Of a DNA stretch of 53,571 nucleotides, positions 26,745-35,095 are shown in pieces. The stretch's first letter is position 1; each line of letters begins with the position of its first letter. Made by a program: the position numbers and the translations under genes. A model generated the notes under the pieces. It saw only the letters and a list, made by a program, of their open reading frames with translations. It did not search any database and was not told the origin of the DNA. Source of the stretch: Candidatus Kapaibacterium sp. (lineage in GTDB: Bacteria > Bacteroidota > Ignavibacteria > Kapaibacteriales > Kapaibacteriaceae); the NCBI GenBank assembly GCA_030833725.1, contig JAURGP010000008.1, forward strand, positions 1-53,571. The letters run 5' to 3'.

Positions 26745-28067
26745 ATGAAACTCACGGCCCACCTGGGCAAGATTACGTGGTCGCTCGCTGATAAGGGGCT
26801 CTACATCCTGTATGGCTTTGTGCAGCTGTTGCAGATCAAGGCCCTACCGGCTGAAGTGTATGGCGTGTTTGCGCTGTTGGTGGGCCTGAACACGTGGATC
26901 ATGATCGTGTCTGATGGATCGGCTCTGCAAGGCGTCATTCAGTTTGGTACGAACACCGAGGAGCGAGGTCGCGTCAATGCCTTGGGCATCGCGATTCACA
27001 CGGTCATTAGTCTTGGGGCCGCTGCCACGGTCTACCTGTTCCGCCACCCGTTGGCTGCCGTCGTAGATCCAGAGTTCGTGACGGTTGCAACGCTGTTGCC
27101 CCTCTATGCGCTGTTGACGATTCCACGCATGTTTTGCTTGAAGCTCATCTACCGCGATATGCGGATGCGAGCCTTGTTCGCGGTGGATCTGATCTGGTTT
27201 GGCGTGCGCACGGCGATGACGGTCTGGATGATCCAGGAGGGGACACTCACCACGCTGGATGATATCGTGCTCATTGACTTTCTGGGCATGGCTGCGACGT
27301 CCGTGGCAGCGCTGGCTGCAACGTGGAAGAGTCTGGAGTTCCGCTGGACGGGCACGACCTCGGTGCGGGAGTACCTGAGGTTTGGTGTGCCATTGGCCGT
27401 AGCGACGGCCCTGAATAGCACGCCTCGTCAGCTCGATGTGATGGTGATTGCGGCCTTCTTCGGCGTAGGAGTGGTAGGTGTGTACAATCCAGCGAAAAAC
27501 CTCTTTCGCTTTTTTGAACAAGCCTACGATGCCGTGGTGACGCTGCTCTATCCGGCCGCTGTGCGCATGTACACCCAGCACCGCATGGAGGATTTGCAAG
27601 TACTCGTGACCAAGGCCATCAGTGTTACCCTGATACCAACGGTAATTGCCGTGATGGTTCTCGAGCTCGGAGCCAGCAATGTGATCACGCTGCTGCTGGG
27701 TGAGCAGTACCGGGGAGCGGTGGCGCACTTCAATGTTCTCATCCTTGGTGCCCTTGGCATGCCGTTTGGACTGATGGCTTCCGTCGTGGCGGCCATGGGA
27801 CAGAGTACGGCTGTTGTACGATACTCTGCCATGGGGCTTGTTGTGAGCGCGGCAGTACTGATCTCGGTGAGTGTGGCGGGCTGGGAATGGGCGATTGGAT
27901 TGGGGATGGCTACCAACACCATTGTGGTGGGTATCCTCACCACGTTGCATGTTCGCAAGACGGTGCATTTCCCGGCACGTGCCCTGGTGCGCATGATCCA
28001 CGACGTTCGTCTGGCGGTCCAGGGTTTGAACGCAGGGCTGAAGAATCGATCTGAAAGGGGCTCATGA
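26745..28067 (+). CDS. Wzx-type polysaccharide flippase (MVF superfamily)
   Basis: Predicted exporter of lipid-linked glycan repeat units across the inner membrane. The 440-residue protein contains about 12 hydrophobic segments beginning MKLTAHLGKITWSLADKG, with AKNLFRFFEQAYDAVVTLL in the middle. It ends in a basic cytoplasmic tail. The start at 26745 is preferred; the upstream frame from 26661 lies inside the heparinase-like gene. TATTTTTC lies 4 bases before the ATG, a near match to the -7 box. It overlaps ftsX by ATGA at 28064-28067. With the heparinase-like, asnB and glycosyltransferase genes it marks a surface-polysaccharide region. Confidence 0.88.
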   Translation: MKLTAHLGKITWSLADKGLYILYGFVQLLQIKALPAEVYGVFALLVGLNTWIMIVSDGSALQGVIQFGTNTEERGRVNALGIAIHTVISLGAAATVYLFRHPLAAVVDPEFVTVATLLPLYALLTIPRMFCLKLIYRDMRMRALFAVDLIWFGVRTAMTVWMIQEGTLTTLDDIVLIDFLGMAATSVAALAATWKSLEFRWTGTTSVREYLRFGVPLAVATALNSTPRQLDVMVIAAFFGVGVVGVYNPAKNLFRFFEQAYDAVVTLLYPAAVRMYTQHRMEDLQVLVTKAISVTLIPTVIAVMVLELGASNVITLLLGEQYRGAVAHFNVLILGALGMPFGLMASVVAAMGQSTAVVRYSAMGLVVSAAVLISVSVAGWEWAIGLGMATNTIVVGILTTLHVRKTVHFPARALVRMIHDVRLAVQGLNAGLKNRSERGS

Positions 28068-28933
28068 TGTGGTTTCATGTAACAGCAGCTGGCCGACTTC
28101 TCACCCGTCGACGTGGTCCGGTACTGCGCATGGTGTTTGTTGCGTGGATTGGTACGCTCTGGTGTGTTGCCGGAGGGGTATGGACGCTTGCCACGTACCG
28201 AGCCGTTCAGCGGCAGGCATCCACCATTCAAGTGGATGTGATACTCCGACCCACCACCACCGAGGCGAATGCTCGCATTATGATACGTGGCATTCGCACT
28301 CAGTATGGCGTAGGTAGCGCAGAGCTGTTGCGTGAGCAGGATGTCTGGGCAGAGTTTGCCGCCGACGTCGATATTGACGACCGTCTACGCTCCGTCGTAG
28401 CGATGCCTCGACTGATCCGCTGGAGCCCGACGGCTGCAGGTGGTACCGCACGAAACATCCGAGCTGTGATCTCGCGTATTGAGCAGACCTATGCCGATCA
28501 GATCGACGACATTGTCTGGTCCGAAGAGCTGGCCTCGGTTGTGGATGCTCGCCGACGGGACGTTCTGATGCTGGGATCGGTGGCAGGGGGCTTGAGTCTG
28601 CTCCTCTTTTTGATCGCTGTCACGTATAGCTTTCGTGCCGAGCTGCATGCCGCTGCCGCGGACCTGCGTGTTGGATCAGTCTTGGGCGCCTCCTCTTCCT
28701 GGGTTGCCATGCCTCACGTGCTGGTGAGTATGATCACGGGTGCGTTGGGTCTGATTCTTGCACTGGCCACCATTGCGGGCGTAGCTCCCACGGCCCTGTC
28801 ACGGCTCCCATGGGTAGCCGAAGTGCGGATCGCCGATGTGGGCCTCATGGTGGCTGGACTTGCTGGCGTTGGTGTGATCAGCAGTTGGTGGCAGTCTCTT
28901 GCCGCCGGACGTCGAGCACTCATACGTAGATGA
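28064..28933 (+). CDS. ftsX: FtsX-like cell division ABC permease
   Basis: FtsX works with the ATPase FtsE to signal to periplasmic EnvC-type activators during septum splitting. The 289-residue protein has the FtsX layout: an N-terminal membrane segment (VLRMVFVAWIGTLWCVAG), a periplasmic domain of about 130 residues with IQVDVILRPTTTEANAR, and three C-terminal membrane segments starting LMLGSVAGGLSLLLFLIA. The start overlaps the flippase stop, and GGGG precedes it. No ftsE is within the window. A degenerate EnvC-like protein is encoded 6 kb away. The permease gene follows after 4 bases. Confidence 0.85.
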   Translation: MMWFHVTAAGRLLTRRRGPVLRMVFVAWIGTLWCVAGGVWTLATYRAVQRQASTIQVDVILRPTTTEANARIMIRGIRTQYGVGSAELLREQDVWAEFAADVDIDDRLRSVVAMPRLIRWSPTAAGGTARNIRAVISRIEQTYADQIDDIVWSEELASVVDARRRDVLMLGSVAGGLSLLLFLIAVTYSFRAELHAAAADLRVGSVLGASSSWVAMPHVLVSMITGALGLILALATIAGVAPTALSRLPWVAEVRIADVGLMVAGLAGVGVISSWWQSLAAGRRALIRR

Positions 28934-28937
28934 CCGG

Positions 28938-30014
28938 ATGTTGATCCCACGCTACCAGGTCCGACAGTTTCTCTCCACGGTGGTCTTTACGGTGGTGGCT
29001 CTGTGTGCGCTCTTCGTGGTCGTGGATGTGATCGAGCGACTCGACAAGTTCATCGATCATCGTGTCGGGATTGTCGACATCGGTCGGTTCTATGTTGCCT
29101 ACCTGCCCTTCATGCTGCAGCTGGTGATTCCTGTGGCAACGCTTCTTGCGGCACTGTTTAGTGTTGGCCGGCTTTCAGCTACAAACGAACTCACGGCCAT
29201 GCGCGCTGCAGGGGCAAGCCCCCTACGACTCCTTGCACCCTATGTCGTGATTGGTTGCCTGTTGAGCGGAGGGCAACTCTACTTCAATGGTTGGGTTGTT
29301 CCTCGAGCATCGTCTGAACGGTTGATGTTGGAGCGAACGCTTCTCCAGGAGGGGGCCGGTGGATCGCTGTTCAATCTGTACTTCCGCGACGTCCCGACGC
29401 GAACGGTCTTCATCGAATACTACGACAAGGACCGATCCGTGGCGAGGAATGTACGCATCGAGGAATTCGGTTCTGTAGCAGAACCTCGACTGCACTGGAG
29501 GATGGAGGCACCGTCGATGTCGTGGGATCAGGAACAGGCATGCTGGACTGCCCCTGAAGCATGGCGACGGTCGTGGCAGGAACCAGGTGGGCGGATGACA
29601 CTGACGCGCCTGGATTCTGCCACGATGCCGTTTTCCATCCGGCAGGAGGACATCCAGCGACTGCAGCGGGGCGTTGAGGAGTTAGATCTCGACGAGATGA
29701 AGAGCTATATCGCCACGATGCAGGCGGGTGGCCGGGACGTGCGCGCGTTGCTGATCGAGTACTATGCGAAGTGGGCATTTCCGTTTGCCAACGTGATTGT
29801 TGTGCTGATCGCCGTACCCTTTGCGGGCGTGCGCCGGAAGGGCGGCATTGCCATCCATATTGCCGTGGCGATGGTGCTGGCCTTTGCCTACATCGTGTGC
29901 TCGGAGATTGCCAAAGCCGTGGGGCTTTCTACCGATCTACCTCCCGCTGCGGTCGGATGGAGTGCCAACGTTGTCTTTGCGCTGATCGCCGTGGCCGGCC
30001 TGGGGCGCAGGTAA
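28938..30014 (+). CDS. LptF/LptG-family permease (YjgP/YjgQ)
   Basis: Membrane subunit of the Lpt transporter that extracts lipopolysaccharide from the inner membrane. The 358-residue protein has two membrane segments at the N-terminus (STVVFTVVALCALFVVVDVIE and about LPFMLQLVIPVATLLAALF) and the family motif ELTAMRAAGASPLRLLAP. A periplasmic beta domain follows, then three C-terminal segments including YYAKWAFPFANVIVVLIAVPF. ATG 28938 is 4 bases after ftsX; the in-frame start at 28899 lies inside ftsX. Which of LptF or LptG it is cannot be told, and no partner is in the window. Confidence 0.88.
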   Translation: MLIPRYQVRQFLSTVVFTVVALCALFVVVDVIERLDKFIDHRVGIVDIGRFYVAYLPFMLQLVIPVATLLAALFSVGRLSATNELTAMRAAGASPLRLLAPYVVIGCLLSGGQLYFNGWVVPRASSERLMLERTLLQEGAGGSLFNLYFRDVPTRTVFIEYYDKDRSVARNVRIEEFGSVAEPRLHWRMEAPSMSWDQEQACWTAPEAWRRSWQEPGGRMTLTRLDSATMPFSIRQEDIQRLQRGVEELDLDEMKSYIATMQAGGRDVRALLIEYYAKWAFPFANVIVVLIAVPFAGVRRKGGIAIHIAVAMVLAFAYIVCSEIAKAVGLSTDLPPAAVGWSANVVFALIAVAGLGRR

Positions 30015-30022
30015 GAGAGCCG

Positions 30023-30030
30023 TATATTTG
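30023..30030 (+). promoter_or_regulatory. Candidate -7 box of the HmuY-like gene
   Basis: TATATTTG, an exact TAnnTTTG match, lies 8 bases after the LptF/G stop and 37 bases before the ATG at 30068. No -33 TTG is obvious. Confidence 0.5.
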
Positions 30031-30067
30031 AGGAACTCGTCCGGTTTGTCCCTTGTTTGCTAACGGT

Positions 30068-30682
30068 ATGATCGCGCTCCGATATTCACTCTTCCTGATG
30101 GTTGGCCTCCTCATCGTGTCCTGTGGATCCGGGGGAGTCACCAATCCTGATGAGTCGGCTGCAAAGACCGTGAGCAATGTTCGTGCTGATAGTTCAGTTG
30201 GCTGGGTGTATTACTCCCTTGACGGTGATAGTGTTGTGCCTTCAGCGCAGGCCGATACGGACCACTGGGACGTGCGCATGGCCTATCTGAAGTGCTGTGG
30301 GCAAACCCAGCAGGTCGATGTGTTGCTGAACTCCGGAACCTCTGGCCCTGGATCAACGCGTGGAGCGATGGTGTCCTCGAGATTTGAGAACCTCCGGGTC
30401 ATACCGGTCGGCATTCAGCTGCGTAGCGACGACACGGCGCGGTCTGCGAGGATCGTTCCTCCCAATGTGATCGGTTCGTCGGTGATGTTCGTCTACGACA
30501 TTCAGACACACACTCTGCGTCCGAGTCCGGATCGGTGCTTGGTGATTCAGACCAGTCGCGGAAATATGTATAAGTTCCAGTTCATGAGTATCTATCAGGA
30601 CGCCGTGAGCGCTCCTACGCTGGATACTCCTCTCGGTTTCTACCATTTCCGATATCAACGTGCAACGAATGGAGCGTGGTGA
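30068..30682 (+). CDS. HmuY-like lipoprotein
   Basis: HmuY-family proteins are outer-membrane or secreted haem-binding lipoproteins of Bacteroidota. The 204-residue protein has a hydrophobic signal ending in the lipobox VSC (about Cys 19). It shows the family pattern of paired strands: VGWVYYSLDGD, DHWDVRMAYLK, GNMYKFQFMSIYQD and a terminal GFYHFRYQRA. Whether it binds haem cannot be judged, because ligand residues vary in the family. ATG 30068 is preferred over a TTG at 30053. The paaA start follows 3 bases after its stop, which suggests one transcript, an unusual pairing. Confidence 0.75.
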   Translation: MIALRYSLFLMVGLLIVSCGSGGVTNPDESAAKTVSNVRADSSVGWVYYSLDGDSVVPSAQADTDHWDVRMAYLKCCGQTQQVDVLLNSGTSGPGSTRGAMVSSRFENLRVIPVGIQLRSDDTARSARIVPPNVIGSSVMFVYDIQTHTLRPSPDRCLVIQTSRGNMYKFQFMSIYQDAVSAPTLDTPLGFYHFRYQRATNGAW

Positions 30683-30685
30683 CCT

Positions 30686-31666
30686 ATGTACGGTAACATC
30701 AGCATTGTAGATACCCCTCAGCAGCAGGTTCAGGAAGATCCCGAACTCCTCGCTGCCTTCGAGGCCAAGATTGCTCGCGGCGAGAAGATCGAACCGCATG
30801 ACTGGATGCCGGCGGAGTATCGCCGTCAACTCATTCGGATGATCGAGCAGCACGCTCATTCCGAGATCATTGGATCCCTACCCGAGGGAACGTGGATTAC
30901 GCGTGCCCCGGGCTTTAAGCGTAAGATCGCCCTGATGGCGAAGGTACAGGACGAGGTGGGACATGCACAGCTGTTGTACAGTGCAGCAGAGACGCTGGGC
31001 AAGCCTCGGGAAGCCATGATCGACGATCTCATCTCTGGCAAGTCGAAGTATTCCAACGTCTTCAACTACCCAGCCTACACGTGGGCTGACACCGCCATCA
31101 TTGCGTGGTTGATTGATGCCTCGGCCATCATCAACCAGGTGACCAACTCCAAGGGTTCCTATGCCCCGTACAGTCGCGCCCTGGAGCGCATCTGCATGGA
31201 GGAGTCGTTCCACCTGAAGTATGGCTACGATAACGTGGTAACGCTCGCAACGGGCACAGCCGTGCAACGACAAATGGTTCAGGAAGCGCTCAACCGCTGG
31301 TGGCGGCCCATCATGCACTTCTTTGGCCCCCCCGATAAGGCGTCTGTGCACACTGAGAAGCTGACGAAGTGGAAGGTGAAGATGGCGTCCAACGACGACA
31401 TGCGTCAGCAATTCTTCAACCAGTACGTTCCGAAGATCCTTGAGCTGGGACTGGTGATTCCCGACCCCGAACTGCGTAAGGATCCAGCCACAGGCATCTG
31501 GAACTATGGCGATCCAGACTGGGACGAGTTCAAGCGTGTGATCAATGGAGATGGTCCGTGCAATGCCGAGCGCTTGGCTGTGCGACGCATCGCCGAAGAG
31601 CGTGGCCGATGGGTTCGTGAAGCCCTGCGCAAGGCCGACGAGCGCTACGTGACGCCACTGGCCTGA
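30686..31666 (+). CDS. paaA: Phenylacetyl-CoA epoxidase subunit PaaA
   Basis: Catalytic di-iron subunit that epoxidises phenylacetyl-CoA in aerobic phenylacetate breakdown. The 326-residue protein matches PaaA throughout. It has [21 protein letters not shown] near the N-terminus and the iron-ligand segments [18 protein letters not shown] and EESFHLKYG. The C-terminal half carries MHFFGPPD and [11 protein letters not shown]. PaaA normally works in a complex with PaaC (structural) and PaaB, PaaD and the reductase PaaE, none of which is in the window. It lies 3 bases after the HmuY-like gene and 35 before the MgtC/DUF4010 gene. It could be a paralogue with a different oxygenation role. Confidence 0.92.
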   Translation: MYGNISIVDTPQQQVQEDPELLAAFEAKIARGEKIEPHDWMPAEYRRQLIRMIEQHAHSEIIGSLPEGTWITRAPGFKRKIALMAKVQDEVGHAQLLYSAAETLGKPREAMIDDLISGKSKYSNVFNYPAYTWADTAIIAWLIDASAIINQVTNSKGSYAPYSRALERICMEESFHLKYGYDNVVTLATGTAVQRQMVQEALNRWWRPIMHFFGPPDKASVHTEKLTKWKVKMASNDDMRQQFFNQYVPKILELGLVIPDPELRKDPATGIWNYGDPDWDEFKRVINGDGPCNAERLAVRRIAEERGRWVREALRKADERYVTPLA

Positions 31667-31701
31667 TCGCTGCTGTTCCGTAGAAGCCCGATCTCTTTGC
31701 T

Positions 31702-32958
31702 TTGAGCCACGTTTCTCCGTGGATCACGATGGCCATTGCCCTGTTGATCGGGGCATTGGTTGGCGCTGAGAGAGAAACGCGGCAGACAGACCATGGACCC
31801 GTGCGCTTTGGCGTTCGGGACTTTGTGATCACCAGTGCCGTAGGGTGGGTGTGTGGAGCAATCCACGAGCCGTGGTTTACGGCACTGGCGGTAGTCGCTC
31901 TCCTGACGATTATGGTGCTCCACCGTAACGATGCAACGGGACCGCACGGAGCAACAACAGAGCTCGCACTACTCACGGTGTTTGCACTGTCGTATGCGGT
32001 GTCGCTGCCAGCGACGTCGGCACTCATCCCGATTGCCATCGCTCTGGCGATTGTCGTGACCCTCCTGCTTGATGCCAAAACCTCCGTCAAGAGGTTCTTC
32101 CACTCCCGCATCACAGACGTTGAGTTCGCCGCAACGGTGCGGTTCCTAGCTCTGGTGTTCATCATCTGGCCCATGATGCCAGATCAACACCTGGGGCCCT
32201 ACGGATTCTCTCACCCACGAGGATTGTGGCAGGCGGTGCTGTTGGTTTCCGGCCTGTCGTACGTGGGGTACTTCCTCGACAAGTTCGCCGGTCCGCGACT
32301 CGGGGCTCGCGTGGTGGCAGTGCTGGGAGGGCTAGTCTCCACCACGGCCGTGACGGCTTCGCTGGCAGCCCGCATTCGGAAGGATCCAACCCAACTGCCG
32401 CTGGCATGGCAGTCAGCGACGCTTGCCAACTCAATTCAGTTTCCACGTATTGCCCTGCTGATCGGACTCTTTTCGGAGAGTCTTCCAACCGCGGTGCTTG
32501 TGGCTGCATTGGCAGCATTCCTCGCAGGCCTGGTGGTGTCCTACGTGATCGGTCGCGTGATCGCCCATCTGCAACGTGCCGCGCCAACCGAATCGGTGAC
32601 GTTGGCAAACCCTCTGCAGCTGGCCCCGGCCTTACGATTTGCTGCATACCTTGCCCTGGTATCGCTGGGAAGCTCCTGGGCTGTGGCAGAGTTTGGAACG
32701 CAGGCCTTGATCGTAGCCAGTGCTCTGGGTTCGGTGTTAGACGTCGACGCCGTGTTGATCACCCAAGCTGGTCTGGTGCATCAGGGGGTGGTTTCGATGA
32801 CGCTGTTGGAGGCCATGACCGTAGTTGCCGTGGTAGCCAATATGATGGTCAAGCTCGGTATTGCAAGATTCACGGGCTCGTGGGCCTTCTTCTGGCGCAT
32901 GTCAATCTCGTTTGCAGTGATGGTGCTGCTGTTTGCCGGCGTGCTGGCTCTGTGGTGA
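31702..32958 (+). CDS. MgtC/SapB and DUF4010 family membrane protein
   Basis: Integral membrane protein of 418 residues with about 11 hydrophobic segments. The N-terminal part carries the MgtC/SapB-like ALLIGALVGAERETRQ. The remainder is of DUF4010 type, with GLSYVGYFLDKFAG and VLGGLVSTTAVTASLAARI. Function unknown; MgtC proteins act in magnesium homeostasis or ATPase regulation, but the full-length DUF4010 class is uncharacterised. Start uncertain: TTG at 31702 or ATG at 31729 (residue 10), both before the first membrane segment. 35 bases after paaA, 29 before mazG. Confidence 0.8.
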   Translation: MSHVSPWITMAIALLIGALVGAERETRQTDHGPVRFGVRDFVITSAVGWVCGAIHEPWFTALAVVALLTIMVLHRNDATGPHGATTELALLTVFALSYAVSLPATSALIPIAIALAIVVTLLLDAKTSVKRFFHSRITDVEFAATVRFLALVFIIWPMMPDQHLGPYGFSHPRGLWQAVLLVSGLSYVGYFLDKFAGPRLGARVVAVLGGLVSTTAVTASLAARIRKDPTQLPLAWQSATLANSIQFPRIALLIGLFSESLPTAVLVAALAAFLAGLVVSYVIGRVIAHLQRAAPTESVTLANPLQLAPALRFAAYLALVSLGSSWAVAEFGTQALIVASALGSVLDVDAVLITQAGLVHQGVVSMTLLEAMTVVAVVANMMVKLGIARFTGSWAFFWRMSISFAVMVLLFAGVLALW

Positions 32959-32987
32959 TTTACCGTAGTTTTACCAGTATCACCCGT

Positions 32988-33788
32988 ATGTCAACCCCAG
33001 TACCGCACCCCTCCGATCCGTCCTCCACGCTGTCGCAACTCGAGGCATTTGTCCGTCTCGTTTGGATCCTGCGAGAGCAGTGTCCGTGGGATCAAAAACA
33101 GACCCACGAGAGCATCTCCCATCTGCTGATCGAGGAAGCCTATGAAACGGTCGATGCCATCCAAGCGGGCAACGATGCAGAGCTGTCGAAGGAGCTGGGT
33201 GATCTGCTCCTGCATGTAGTGATGCATTCGGTGATGGCGGAGCAGCGGGGGAGTTTTTCACTTCGAACGGTGATTGAACAGGAATTCCAGAAGCTTGTCA
33301 ACCGACATCCTCATGTCTTCGGTTCTACCGAGGCAGCAACGGAAGATGTTGTTCTTCAGAATTGGGAAAAGCTGAAGATGAAGGAGGGCCGTACATCCAT
33401 CCTCGATGGAGTACCGCGCACCTTGCCGGCGGCCTTGCGTGCACAGCGCGTGCAAGAGAAAGCCGCCAATGTGGGATTCGACTGGCACGACCGTCGTGAC
33501 GTCTGGGCAAAGGTTCACGAGGAGCTCGAGGAGCTTCGCGTCGAGATCGAAGCCGGCAATTCCGAGGCGACGCATCGTGAGTTCGGCGATGTGTTGTTCG
33601 CCTTGGTCAATGCTGCTCGTCACGAGGGCGTGATTGCCGAAGATGCGCTACACACGACGATTGCTACCTTCATGAGCCGCTTCCAGTACATCGAGCGCAA
33701 TGCTGCTGAACGTGGTCGCGAGTTAACCGACATGGATCTTTCCGAAATGGACCGGTATTGGAACGAGGCAAAACAACAGGGACGGTGA
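32988..33788 (+). CDS. mazG: Nucleoside triphosphate pyrophosphohydrolase MazG
   Basis: Hydrolyses (d)NTPs to monophosphates and pyrophosphate, a house-cleaning and ppGpp-related function. The 266-residue protein has two MazG domains. The first has CPWDQKQTHESISHLLIEEAYE and ELGDLLLHVVMHS. The second has VWAKVHEELEELRVEI and EFGDVLFALVNAARH, with the EExxE-type metal ligands visible in both. The start at 32988 gives a normal family N-terminus; the open frame extends upstream to 32226 only by chance, within the preceding gene. The downstream LCP-family gene begins at GTG 33785, overlapping its stop. Confidence 0.95.
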   Translation: MSTPVPHPSDPSSTLSQLEAFVRLVWILREQCPWDQKQTHESISHLLIEEAYETVDAIQAGNDAELSKELGDLLLHVVMHSVMAEQRGSFSLRTVIEQEFQKLVNRHPHVFGSTEAATEDVVLQNWEKLKMKEGRTSILDGVPRTLPAALRAQRVQEKAANVGFDWHDRRDVWAKVHEELEELRVEIEAGNSEATHREFGDVLFALVNAARHEGVIAEDALHTTIATFMSRFQYIERNAAERGRELTDMDLSEMDRYWNEAKQQGR

Positions 33789-35095
33789 GCCGATTCTTCG
33801 TGCTTGCCTTGATGATGGTGCTGGGCCTCGTTGCCTGTGGGCCCGAGGAGCCGGAGGCCCCGGACTCCTATGATGCGGCCGATACGCTGCACCATGGATC
33901 ACATCTTACGCCGGAGCAAGAGGAGCAGGCGCTCGAACTGCACGACTCCCTTCTTCAGGCAGCCGTTGACTCCTTTCCCCAGCCCAAGGGTCGGGTGGTC
34001 TCCATCATGATTACGGGGCTGGACTCCCGGATTGGCGATAGGGGTGGACGGGCTGACGCCAATCACGTCGTGCGACTGTACCTCGATGCCGGACAGGTGG
34101 AGGTGATCTCGATCCCACGCGACACCGAGGCTGATGCCGGGTTCAAAGCTGACACAACAGATGATTCCGTCGTGGTGCCATCCACCCTCAACAAACTTGC
34201 CAACGTACGTTCCAATCGTGGTCGCACGACCTACCTGAGCGAGGTATGTCGCATTGCCGGCATTCCAAAGATCGACTACTGGGTGGAGTTTGGCTTTTCG
34301 CAAGCCATTGGACTGATCGAGCTGATGGGTGGTTCGCCTCAGCAGACGGTGGAATCAGCAGACGGATCTTCCGGCGGATCTACCGGCACATCTGCGGGAT
34401 CCTCCTCATCATCCTCCACATCGCGTGCCACCCAAACACTGCGCGTGTTGCGCTCGAGAAAGAGCTTCAGCCTAGGCGACTATCAGCGAGTGTTTAATCA
34501 GGGTCAGTATGTTCGCCGCGGCGTCCTTTATGGTATGCAGCACGTTGATGAAGTGGCAGGGGGCTTGGCACTGCGCGCAGCACTACTGCTGGTAGAGACC
34601 AACCTGACATATGCTGTCTGCCAGTCGCTGGCACAGCAACTTCGTGCTGGTGGCTTCGACGGCTCGGCCGAGCGTGTGTGGGTGCGATTGAAACCTGTAG
34701 CGATCCGCAACCTTCAGGCGGTGTCGTTTTCAGCTGGCTCAATTGATTCGCTGTACCGGCGGATCGATGCCATCCCAGTGGAGGCACCAGCTACTGATTC
34801 GCTGGATTCTCTCCAGCACCAACCGGCAATATCGGTCACGCAGCGTCTTGGTAGATTGATCGAGAAAGCTGCCGCAGACTCTGCCAAACGTCCCTTGAAC
34901 GTGATCCATACACTGCAGCGTCCGTTCGAGCAGCGTGCCTGGTTACAGATCACCGATCCGAAGCAGCGCCGACGGATCCGCGAGCGCTGTGGTGCACTTC
35001 TGGCAGCAGCCTATGATCGTGTTGGTAAGGGCGAGCAGGCCAAGAAGGTACGCCAGTACGTGTTAGACGAGCACTCGCTCATCGAAGGTAGGTGA
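33785..35095 (+). CDS. LCP (LytR-CpsA-Psr) family lipoprotein
   Basis: LCP proteins transfer lipid-linked glycopolymers to the cell wall in Gram-positives; Gram-negative roles are poorly known. The 436-residue protein starts at GTG 33785 overlapping mazG and has a lipobox LVAC near residue 19. The LCP core is visible in IMITGLDSR, GRADANHVVRLYLD, SIPRDTEAD and IDYWVEFGFSQAIGLIELMGG. A Ser/Gly-rich run of about 28 residues (GSSGGSTGTS..) splits the core from the second half. The final 100 residues are charged helical sequence not typical of LCP. Its 3' end overlaps the convergent EnvC-like gene by 17 bases. Confidence 0.8.
   Translation: MSRFFVLALMMVLGLVACGPEEPEAPDSYDAADTLHHGSHLTPEQEEQALELHDSLLQAAVDSFPQPKGRVVSIMITGLDSRIGDRGGRADANHVVRLYLDAGQVEVISIPRDTEADAGFKADTTDDSVVVPSTLNKLANVRSNRGRTTYLSEVCRIAGIPKIDYWVEFGFSQAIGLIELMGGSPQQTVESADGSSGGSTGTSAGSSSSSSTSRATQTLRVLRSRKSFSLGDYQRVFNQGQYVRRGVLYGMQHVDEVAGGLALRAALLLVETNLTYAVCQSLAQQLRAGGFDGSAERVWVRLKPVAIRNLQAVSFSAGSIDSLYRRIDAIPVEAPATDSLDSLQHQPAISVTQRLGRLIEKAAADSAKRPLNVIHTLQRPFEQRAWLQITDPKQRRRIRERCGALLAAAYDRVGKGEQAKKVRQYVLDEHSLIEGR

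Noticed and set aside
26844-28001. Antisense frame of about 385 codons opposite the flippase gene
   Set aside because: Composition is His/Gln/Arg-rich as expected for the complement of a hydrophobic membrane protein gene.
30053-30067. TTG start for the HmuY-like lipoprotein
   Set aside because: The ATG at 30068 gives a standard signal peptide, and TTG would add only five uninformative residues.
32226-32987. Upstream extension of the mazG frame
   Set aside because: It lies wholly within the DUF4010 membrane protein gene and has no MazG-like sequence; the ATG at 32988 gives the family N-terminus.
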